Part shown: positions 54,906-64,000 of the stretch, one piece after another
How positions within the stretch are numbered: the first letter of the stretch is position 1
How the letters are laid out: the number at the start of each line of letters is the position of its first letter
NCBI GenBank assembly: GCA_933228675.1
Contig: OW121741.1
Location: forward strand, 53,673,186-53,737,185
DNA: 64,000 nucleotides
Origin: Stomorhina lunata
Lineage: Eukaryota; Arthropoda; Insecta; Diptera; Rhiniidae
Direction of reading: 5' to 3'
Program-made: the position numbers and the translations under genes
The notes under the pieces: generated by a model
Seen by the model: only the letters and a program-made list of their open reading frames with translations
Told to the model about the DNA's origin: nothing
Database searches by the model: none

Positions 54906-56920
54906 TTCCTGTTCTTTTATATTTGTTGCTTAGTTTTAGTTTAGTTTTAGTTTAGTTTTAAGTCTTTGATCTCCTTTGACACACCAACAGTCTATGTAAA
55001 CTTTTTTATATTTTTGAGCAATATAATTGTAATGTTTATTGTCTGATGTTTAGTCATTTAATGTTCTTAACTTAAGCATGTAGCGTTATTGTCCTCACAA
55101 TGTCTTCAATGTTTATTAAAATAATACATATAGTTTTAAGTTTATAAATTTATTGTTAACTTTATATATTTGCGCAAATGTGATCTGACTTAAAAGTCTC
55201 AATAAAAATTGAATTGAAATTGAAAATTGAGTGAAAACTACTTTATTTAAAATTGTATCAAACAAATTTTTAGTTGGCTTCACTGCTCTTTAAAATGGTA
55301 TGTAATTTGTCAGAATGAAAATTAATTTTTCTGTTTTTTGTGTTTTTTTTTATTCAAAGGGAGGGTTTCGTTAATACTTTCGGTATTTTAATACAGAAGC
55401 TTATTGTGTCTGTCATAAATTCTTGATATGACTATACGGTCGTGCATAAGTTTAAGTGCTCTATGCGCCAAAAATGCATTTTGAGAAAATAGATCTTGAA
55501 GTTTTAACGTAATTTTTCTAGATATACGATAGAATTTTGTGATTTTTACACCATATATTTGATTTGATAATTCTGAAGAAATGTTTTCTTTATTTCTCGA
55601 CGGTATATTTTCTAAAGGTAACAAAAATCATGTTTGCTCTGCACGCCACCTCAAACAAATATCAACGAAATAAAATTTTGTAAAAAAATATGTATAGGTA
55701 TATATTCATCTGAAAAACTCAAAAATGCCCAGTAAAAAATATATGGATTAATCCATAATCGAGCAACAAAGGAGTAATGACTTGTTCATCCATTTGGAGT
55801 AATAAGCGAACTATCGAAACTTTTATTTTTTGTTTTGTTGTTTATGCCTCGCTTAATACTCCAAATGGATCAACGAGGGATTTTTTTCTTTGACATTTTT
55901 AGTTTTAAAAAGTGAAAGACGTGTTATTTAAAAACAAGCAAGGTACGGTTATAGTAACAAATTGTCAAAATTTGGTTTCTAAGCGTCATTTAAGACGATT
56001 TGTTAAAAAAAAAACAAGTAAGAGTGGTAGATTCGGCAAAGCCCTTCACTAATGGTGTTCCAAAAGTAAAGTACAAAATCGTAAGAATATATTGATAATT
56101 ATATGGTTTCTGATTACTGACTTAGTTGAGCCCCATACAAATACTTGATATGTATATTAATTTTCTTTTGTTCATGCTAAATGTAATTCCTAGCAATATT
56201 TGGTTATACTATTATTATATGAAAAGTCTTTAAAATTAAGAGTCGGAAAAAGAAATAGTTATGGACCCAAACATCTAGAACAGTTATGGACCCAAAGGTT
56301 AGGTTGGGCAGGTGGTTGATGTCTAAGGCAGCGTCACTTGGGTTCTAAAGTAGTTCCTTTGTGAAAGATAATGATTACTAGACTACAAGTAGAGAATGCT
56401 TATTTAAGCCAGCCAGTAGCTTCGATATGTGTTTATTTTACGAAAAGATGCTTCAAAATGTAGATGCCCTTAGAGCACATCGATTTGATGAAGATTAAGT
56501 ATTCTGGCATGCAATCCAAAAACATAGTGCCCAGTGAGGGTTGTGTATTTAAATTCGTACGAATTATCCAACTAGTAAAAGTTCTTAATTAGTTACGTAA
56601 AACTCTGAAGTAAGCGGACTGATTTATTTCAAAGCTTTAACAATGATTGTCAATGTATACAAGCCTTAGAATTATAGGGTATACACTCTTAGTTTTAGAT
56701 ACATAAGTGAAATATATAGCCTTTTAATAGATAGATATCCGCTTTGTCGAAAAAGTTATTGCAGATTTACTTATTAATCTAAAGTTAGTTAACTAATTAA
56801 GATGAATACTTATCAATAATTGGGATGTATTGTTCTTTCGATCTGTCCGATGGATGTGTGGAAAGTTTTGCTCTAGTTCTTTGTGCAATTATAATGTAAT
56901 TTAATTTACCAGCATTAAAT

Positions 56921-57813
56921 AATAATATTTAATGAAGCTGAAACTGATGAGCATTGTCAAAGAAACTTAAAACAAGATATACTAAATGTAAATAATTGGT
57001 TAAAAATGAATAAATTAAAACTAACGAAACTAAAACAAAAATAATGGAAATAAATATAAACAGCGATATAAGCTTTGAAATTAATAACAAAATAATCGAA
57101 AAAGTAAAAAGTATGAAATATTTAGGGTCTATAATAGATAAAGACTTAAATCTTAAAGAGCATGTTGAGTATATATGTAAGAAAATTGGAAAAAAGATTG
57201 GGTTTTTTAAAAGGATAAAAAATAAAATCTCTACAATAACTGCAATAAATATATATAACACCATCATTAAGCCACATTTTAAGTTTGGTTCAACTATACT
57301 GTATACATGCTGCACAAATCTACAATTAGAGAGATTACAAAAACTACAGAACAAGGCTATGAGGTCAATAATTCGATGCAATAGATATACATCCATACAA
57401 CATATGCTGGACACTTTAAAATGGCTGAATATTAATCAGAGACTTCAACTAAATACATTTAAGTTTATTTATAAAATGAAAATGGGCAACGCACCAGAAT
57501 ACCTATTAGAACAACTAAGATATGTCAACGAATGCCAACCTTACAACCTACGAAATGCAAATGATTTTAGGATACCTAGACCAACGAACAATACAATGAA
57601 GAGATGCCTCTTATATAAAGGACTACAACTATTTAATCAACTTCCTGTCAATATAAAAAATGAAAGAAATATAAATATATTTAAAAGAAATTGTGTTCAT
57701 TTTGTTAAAAATAATACTTTTCAGAGCAATTAAAAATTGTTTGATAATTTAATGTAATTTAGCCATTAAAAAGTATTTTAAATACTACTAAATAAATAAT
57801 AATAATAAAAAAA
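56921..57813 (+). pseudogene. LINE 2 3' tail in array unit 3
   Basis: Near-identical to 45070-45962. The 229-residue frame (57044-57733) differs at three residues by eye (FFKRIKN for FFKMIRN, HFKFG for HFEFG). Same truncation point, same internal frameshift, same junctions. Confidence 0.88.
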
Positions 57814-58535
57814 GTTATTCCCTGTCGGGGTTATATGGGAGATTTCACTAAATGTGGACCGAGCTCGCCCATTTTCAATACCGAACATTTCAAGAGATAA
57901 ATACTTTTCTCAAATGTTTTCCCTCTAGAAAGTTTATTTTAGGCGATAACAATATTGTCCAACGTCTTTATAATATTATAATTTGTCATTTATTAGCTAC
58001 TAAGAGATTGCCTTAGGCGAAGTTATACGGGAGCAATTGTCAAACGTGAACGGATTTCTCCCAATTGCAATTAAAAAATTTATTTAATATGTAGGTTTTG
58101 AACGGATATCATGTACTTAGCTGCATTTTTGTACTTTCTAGGAAGATTGATTATAATTTTATCAAATGTTATCATAATGTTCAAAAGTCAGACACAAAAT
58201 TAAGATAAATGCAGTGTGTCTGTCTGCTAGAATCAGATTTGTGGAGCTCCTGAAAGGTATACCCACATTCATTTTATACAAAATTTTAGGATATCGTCCC
58301 ACCCTGAATTTCATCATTGTCGATCAAAACACCTGAAATATCGCTTAAACACTAAATTATATCTACCACAAATTACCAAATGCATCAGAATTTAGGTAAT
58401 CCCCTGCTAAGTACGCTATTACATTTCATCAAAATAAACACATGAGATATCGACAAAACAGGAGCTCCAAGATCTTGACTACAACAGGAAAAAAGACAGA
58501 CAGGTATACGAACGGACAGACAGGTAGACGGACGG

Positions 58536-58923
58536 ACAATTCTGGTGCCCCTTACTGGCATTATGTATGTGCCTGGTCACATTAAGGATCTGGATAATTT
58601 CGTTATTGATGTTGGTACTGGCTACTATGTAGAGAAGAATCTTGATGGATCCAAAGATTATTTCAAGCGTCGCGTTGAATACGTCCAGGAACAAATTGAA
58701 AAAATCGAAAAGATTCAAATACAAAAAAGTCGCTTTCTGGATGCCGTGATAGGAGTAATGGAGATGAAACAATTGGCCGCTGTTAAACAAATGCAACAGC
58801 AACAAACCGCTTAAATAAACACACAATATCCACATCTAAAACACTGGACTATTACACTAATTTATTATTCAATTCATAATACACTTTTAAAGAGTTTTTG
58901 TCGAAAAAATAATAAAATCAAAG
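58536..58923 (+). pseudogene. Pfdn5: Captured prefoldin subunit 5 fragment, copy 3 (open)
   Basis: 89-codon frame 58545-58814, as copy 2 but with Asn to Asp (SRFLDAVIGV). Same flanks and UTR-like tail. Confidence 0.88.
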
Positions 58924-59890
58924 AAGGACGGACAGACATATCAATTAGCAAACGGACGGACGGACATAACAATAAGTAAACGGATGGACGGACATAACAA
59001 TAAGTAAACGGACGGACGGACATAACAATAAGTAAACGGACGGACGGACATAGCAATAAGTAAACGGACGGACGGACATAGCAATATGTTGAAAACCCAT
59101 TCCATCCGCAACACGCTGTCAAATTTCATCACAATCGGTCCATAAACACCTGAGATATCGCTGAAACAATACTTACAAAATGTAAACAAAATTTCTTAGA
59201 CACGTACTTTGGGGAATTTGCTGCACATCACAAGTAGTGTTTTGGCGATATCTCAGTTGTTTATGGGCCGCTTTTGATAAAATTTAATAACGCTTGGCGG
59301 GAGAATTTCCTAAAATCTGATATAAAATATATGTATGTCCGTGCTAAAGGAGGATGATTTTTCCTATTTCTGCATTTCATTTTTTCAACAAACATTCTCT
59401 AATGCGTACTTTGGGCAATTTGCAATGCATCAAATTTAGTGTTTTGGCGATATCTCAGTGGTTTATGGAGCGATTTTGATAAAATTTACAGAGTGCTTTG
59501 TGGAACCATTTCAAACAATCTGATATATAATATATTATCACATGTACACCAGGAGTATCTTTTTTCTCTTGTTATTCAAAAGTGTGTTTCAATCAAAAAT
59601 TTTAAAATTTTCGTCTAATTTTTGGTATTTTTTTCAATATTTTCGGTGTTTATAAACCGATTTTAATGAAATTTAATAGCGTTCATTGCCTAAAATCTGA
59701 TATATAATTTATGTAGGTCCATCCTCCAGGGGCTTCAGAAACTTGATTTCAACAGACAGACGGACATCCCTTAATCGATTCTCCTCCCGATTCTGAGTCG
59801 ATCGGTATAATTTTTATGGGGTCTACGATCGAAAATTACAAACGGAATCACAAACTTATAATACCCTTTCACCTATTGGTGAAGGGTATA

Positions 59891-62117
59891 AAAATATTTA
59901 TCAAAAGAATTTCGAAGAATTAAACGTTGAATCTGCAATAAATCGGGGAGTAATGTAGGGTGTACTTTTACTTTACAAGTTACTTTTGTTGTTTTAATTT
60001 AAAATCTAGTTTTTAAGTTTTCTTTTATAATTACTAAAATTTTGATTTGAAAATTTTTGATTATAAGATTAAATAAATTTGTTCAAGGCAGAAGACAATT
60101 TTCTCATAAAATTAAAATTATTTTAATATCCTATATCACGTTTTTAGCACTTTTCGTAAATGAGATAAAAATAGACTTAATTAAAGACTATTCGATTGAC
60201 TTTGAAGAAATTTAAGACATGAGTTTGGTACTTTTTTTAATTAAGGAGTTCAAAAAAAAAAAAAAAAAAAAAAATCGGTAATATTATACCTTTTTAACAA
60301 AAATTGAGTTAAGATCAGCAATAAAAATATCAGGACACGTATTTGGTATTTTTAAATTTGGCCGACTAGGGGAAAAATGGAAACTTTTGTTTCGCTATAT
60401 ATTCAAAACCAAAATCGACAAGAACAAAATTTAAATTGGGTTAGCAATGAAGATTGGATCAACTACGAAAATAAGGGAGGCGTATAAAGTTAGTGGGTAT
60501 AACATTTTTTAAGATCGGTGCAGTTTAGCCGAACTAGACTTAAGCCATTAAATGTTAAAAATTAACTTTAACTCTGTAATGAATAAAATTCACGATATGT
60601 AAAACATATTTTTATCTAGTGTAATGGGGGCTAGAGCAATATGCTGTAGATTGAGTGAAAACTACTTTATTTAAAATTGTATCAAACAAATTTTTAGTTG
60701 GCATCACTGCTCTTTAAAATGGTATGTAATTTGTCAGAATGAAAATTAATTTTTCTGTTTTTTGTGTTTTTTTTATTCAAAGGGAGGGTTTCGTTAATAC
60801 TTTCGGTATTTTAGTACAGAAGCTCTATGCGCCAAAAATGCATTTTGAGAAAATAGATCTTGAAGTTTTAACGTAATTTTTCTAGATATACGATAGAATT
60901 TTGTGATTTTTACACCATATATTTGATTTGATAATTCTGAAGAAATGTTTTTTTTTATATGGATTAATCCATAATCGAGCAACAAAGGAGTAATGACTTG
61001 TTCATCCATTTGGAGTAATAAGCGAACTATCGAAACTTTTATTTTTTGTTTTGTTGTTTATGCCTCGCTTAATACTCCAAATGGATCAACGAGGGATTTT
61101 TTTTCTTTGACATTTTTAGTTTTAAAAAATGAAAGACGTGTTATTTAAAAACAAGCAAGGTACGGTTATAGTAACAAATTGTCAAAATTTGATTTCTAAG
61201 CGTCATTTAAGACGATTTGTTAAAAAACAAGTAAGAGTGGTAGATTCGGCAAAGCCCTTCACTAATGGTGTTCCAAAAGTAAAGTACAAAATCGTAAGAA
61301 TATATTGATAATTATATGGTTTCTGATTACTGACTTAGTTGAACCCCATACAAATGCTTGATATGTATATTAATTTTCTTTTGTTCATGCTAAATGTAAT
61401 TCCTAGCAATATTTGGTTATACTATTATTATATGCCAAGAGTCTTTAAAATTAAGAGTCGGAAAAAGAAATAGTTATGGACCCAAACATCTAGAATAGTT
61501 ATGGACCCAAAGGTTAGGTTGGGCAGGTGGTTGATGTCTACGGCAGCGTCACTTGGGTTCTAAAGTAGTTCCTTTGTGAAAGATAATGATTACTAGACTA
61601 CAAGTAGAGAATGCTTATTTAAGCCAGCCAGTAGCTTCGATATGTGTTTATTTTACGAAAAGATGCTTCAAAATGTAGATGCCCTTGAGAGCACATCGAT
61701 TTGATGAAGATTAAGTATTCTGGCATGCAATCCAAAAACATAGTGCCCAGTGAGGGTTGTGTATTTAAATTCGTACGAATTATCCAACTAGTAAAAGTTT
61801 TTAATTAGTTACGTAAAACTCTGAAGTTAGCGGACTGATTTATTTCAAAGCTTTAACAATGATTGTCAATGTATACAAGCCTTAGAATTATAGGGTATAC
61901 ACTCTTAGTTTTAGATACATAAGTGAAATATATAGCTTTTTAATGGATAGATATCCGCTTTGTCGGAAAAGTTATTGAAGATTTACTTATTAATCTAAAG
62001 TTAGTTAACTAATTAAGATGAATACTTATCAATAATTGGGATGTATTGTTCTTTCGATCTGTCCGATGGATGTGTGGAAAGTTTTGCTCTAGTTCTTTGT
62101 GCAATTATAATGTAATT
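59891..62117 (-). repeat. Array unit 4 (right-truncated)
   Basis: Spacer 59891-61227, with deletions near 60823 and 60950 that remove most of the 78-codon frame and the following segment, then a family-D copy from 61228 that stops at about 62117 where the I-type LINE begins. It carries a run of 23 A at about 60251. No prefoldin fragment is reached. Confidence 0.85.
61228..62117 (-). mobile_element. Family D 3' part in unit 4
   Basis: Begins CAAGTAAGAGTGGTAGATTC and follows the other copies to GCAATTATAATGTAATTTA, where the tail of the I-type LINE interrupts it about 15 bp before the site used by the LINE 2 tail in other units. Confidence 0.8.
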
Positions 62118-64000
62118 TATTTATTTATTTTATTTATTTATTTATTGAATGTATTATATAAAATAAATTTATAAAATACAGATATGAAAATAGTGTGGGC
62201 TACTATGGCCATTACACTATATATGTTGAAATTTAAATTTCATTTAAAATATTGGCTAGTTTGAAGATATGCTTGATTTTTTTAATCGAGTTCTTTCTGC
62301 TACAGTTTAAGACTTCTTCAAGTGGTTCTTCAGTTGCTGTTCTTGGGCATTCCTTAAATATGTGTTCAACCGTGAATGGAACTAGGCAATTCTGGCATAA
62401 TTTTGGTTGGGTGTTTTCGTAAAAGTGTTTTGTTGAGAATAATGTTGTTCCAAGTCTCGCCCTGGCAAGAATAATGCAATCTGCACGACTTAGGTGTGTG
62501 TTGTAGGAGGGTCTTATAATTTTTCTGTTATGACTTCTAAGAAAGCTGTCATTGCTGTCCCATTCTCGTTGTTGTTCGTCACGGAGGTAGTATTTGTGAA
62601 TATTGGTTATTACTTGGGAGAGATGTGGCACTTCAACGATTAATGGTCTGTTAATGGCGTTTTTAGCTGCGGCGTCTGCATGCTCGTTTCCCAATATGCC
62701 AAGGTGTCCCGGAATCCATAGAATCATAACATCATTCCTGAGTAAAACGTCTCTGAGTAAAAAGTTTCTGTGGATACCTTCCTTCTGTATGGATTTTGCT
62801 ACACTAAGACTATCAGTGCAGATTAGAGTTTTTTGTTGCTTATTTGATGCATACTGAATTGCCCACTTAATGGCAGCCAACTCAGCAGAGAAGATACCTG
62901 ACTGGAATGGTAGTATGGATTGATGAATGATTTTAAATTCTCTATTACTTTGTTCTACGACGCCAAAAGACGTCTGTCCATTTAAAAACGATCCGTCGGT
63001 GAATATTGTTAAATTTGCTTTAAATTTATCTTGTTCTTCAAGGAGACGTTTCTGGAAGATTGTTGGGTTTGAGCCATCTTTTTTAATAATGTTTAAAGCC
63101 GTATTAATTTTTAAATTTTCGTTGGATGTGTTGTCAATACGCGAGAAGCGTTGTCGAACTGGTAGAGGTAATTGGATATCTTCGGCGTATTTTATTATAT
63201 TGGTGAGTCCACAAGGGTACTGCAATTGCTGGTGATTCCTAAGTTCCAAAAACTGTTCATGAAGTATATGATCAGGGTTAACTAAACATTTGGCCAACAA
63301 GTTGATAGATTGCTTCCGCAAGATGTCATCAAACGTATTTATTTTGGCTTCTACAACTAGGGCATCAGTGGGTGTGGCTTGGAGTATTCCCGTGGCAGTT
63401 CGATAACATCTGTTTATGCTTGACTTAATCTTTCTGAGGTTAGTCTTTGTTGTCCAACCATACATAGAAATGCAATGTTGAATCTTTCCTTCCACATATT
63501 GAAATAGCAGTTTCAATGTGCGGACCTTTCTTTTTTGTGCAAATAATTTTTAGGAGGTTGTTGATTTTTTTCAAATTGTTTATGATATTTTTTATATGTT
63601 CATTCCATAGAAGATTTTTTGTAAACGTGATTCCGAGAATTCTCATTTTCTTTTTGATTGTGATATTAAAGTTTCTAATATTTATAGGCGTTAAGTTGCA
63701 TTTGTATTTTTTGCACGCATGGAGAGCTTCACATTTGTCTATTGGAATTCTAGCACCAACATCATTTGCCCAATTATTTATTATTTCATCACAATTATCT
63801 ATATTTTCAACCATTTCTTCTTGTGGTCCGGAGACAACAATGAATATATTATCGGCATAAATAGATATGTGGTCAATGCCATTTATATCTTTAAGTTTAT
63901 TAAGGAGAGAATTTATGTACACTGTGTATAATACAACGGATAACGGTGATCCCTGTGGGACACCGTTTTCTAGTTTGGATGAGTTGCTAATGAATCCATT
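62118..64000 (-). mobile_element. I-type LINE (RNase H-bearing), runs off the right edge
   Basis: Minus strand. The 3' end (62118-62145) is a (TAAA)n tail as in I-like elements. Coding sequence occupies 62233 to the edge. It lies in a family-D copy at the array border. Confidence 0.85.
62233..64000 (-). pseudogene. I-type LINE ORF2 C-terminal half: RT (YADN), RNase H, CCHC
   Basis: From the edge inward: GVPQGSPLSVVLYTVYINS (about 63960-63905), then IYADNIFIV (about 63850) where the RT catalytic box should be YADD, so the second Asp is Asn. 63922-63440 and 63516-62233 are in different frames, with one shift near 63500. The RNase H has TDGSFLNG, AELAAIKWA, CTDSLSV and GNEHADAAAK, with all four acidic residues. 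The C-terminus has a CCHC finger (CQNCLVPFTVEHIFKEC). Dead by frameshift, and probably by the YADN change. Confidence 0.88.

Larger units (their letters stand above)
50389..55225 (+). mobile_element. Full-length Jockey-type LINE with 13-bp TSD
   Basis: 4837 bp between ATTGAGTGAAAAC at 50376-50388 and 55226-55238. Units 1 and 2 hold the uninterrupted site (GTAGATTGAGTGAAAACTAC). Starts AGGACAACACTGGTGG, ends AATAAAAATTGAATTGAAAT plus a few bases. Two ORFs, no RNase H, CCHC-bearing ORF1: Jockey layout. Only one frameshift in ORF1 and one frameshift plus one stop in ORF2. Confidence 0.92.
48111..59890 (-). repeat. Array unit 3 (11.8 kb, about 5.4 kb without insertions)
   Basis: Spacer from 48111 interrupted by a hAT MITE (48458-49967) and a Jockey element (50389-55225), then a reverse family-D copy at 56015-59890. 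Removing both insertions and one copy of each target duplication leaves about 5.41 kb, matching unit 2. The 78-codon frame is at 55624-55388. Confidence 0.9.
56015..59890 (-). mobile_element. Family D copy in unit 3
   Basis: Same ends and internal order as in unit 2, including the LINE 2 tail at the identical position, so the tail was present before units 2 and 3 separated. Confidence 0.85.

Overview
The window is AT-rich eukaryotic DNA, almost certainly from a higher fly (Diptera, Brachycera). The only ordinary host gene is an ortholog of Drosophila nmd (the Msp1/ATAD1 AAA-ATPase) with one 52-bp intron, at 26.1-27.3 kb on the minus strand. Nearly everything else is mobile DNA of many classes, much of it nested. 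The species cannot be fixed from the sequence; a calyptrate fly is a reasonable guess.

Region by region. 0-1.6 kb: decayed Jockey-type LINE pieces. 1.6-4.8 kb: a Helentron/DINE-like element (here 'family D') with a (GTCY)n microsatellite and a mariner remnant inside. 4.8-7.3 kb: AT-rich, no genes, perhaps an old BEL/Pao leader. 7.3-9.7 kb: a Jockey-type fragment split by a 1498-bp hAT element with a perfect 8-bp target duplication. 10.3-23.8 kb: two large inverted arms made of 39-bp and 29-bp satellites, which look like a giant foldback element. Between the arms lies a minus-strand LINE, interrupted by a second family-D copy, a second mariner remnant, a CACGTG-rich satellite and, inside that satellite, a nearly intact LOA/R1-group LINE with an open 1184-aa ORF2. 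23.8-25.35 kb: a third family-D copy. 27.3-29.6 kb: degenerate repeats and a MITE. 29.6-35.6 kb: a BEL/Pao retrotransposon with a PHD finger at the start of gag, a truncated 3' LTR and broken ORFs.

35.8-62.1 kb is a tandem array of about 5.4-kb units (two partial, three whole). Each unit is a reverse-oriented family-D copy plus a spacer of about 1.5 kb. Four units carry a captured 3' fragment of a host prefoldin subunit 5 gene inside the microsatellite. Copies of family D outside the array lack it. Some units carry extra insertions with clear empty-site controls in sister units: a 5'-truncated LINE tail, a 1510-bp foldback hAT MITE (8-bp TSD) and a full-length Jockey element (13-bp TSD). 62.1-64.0 kb: an I-type LINE with RNase H runs off the right edge on the minus strand.

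There are no operons or bacterial features. The value of the window is its record of who inserted into whom, the gene capture, and the array. All family names are judged by eye from motifs; no database search was possible.
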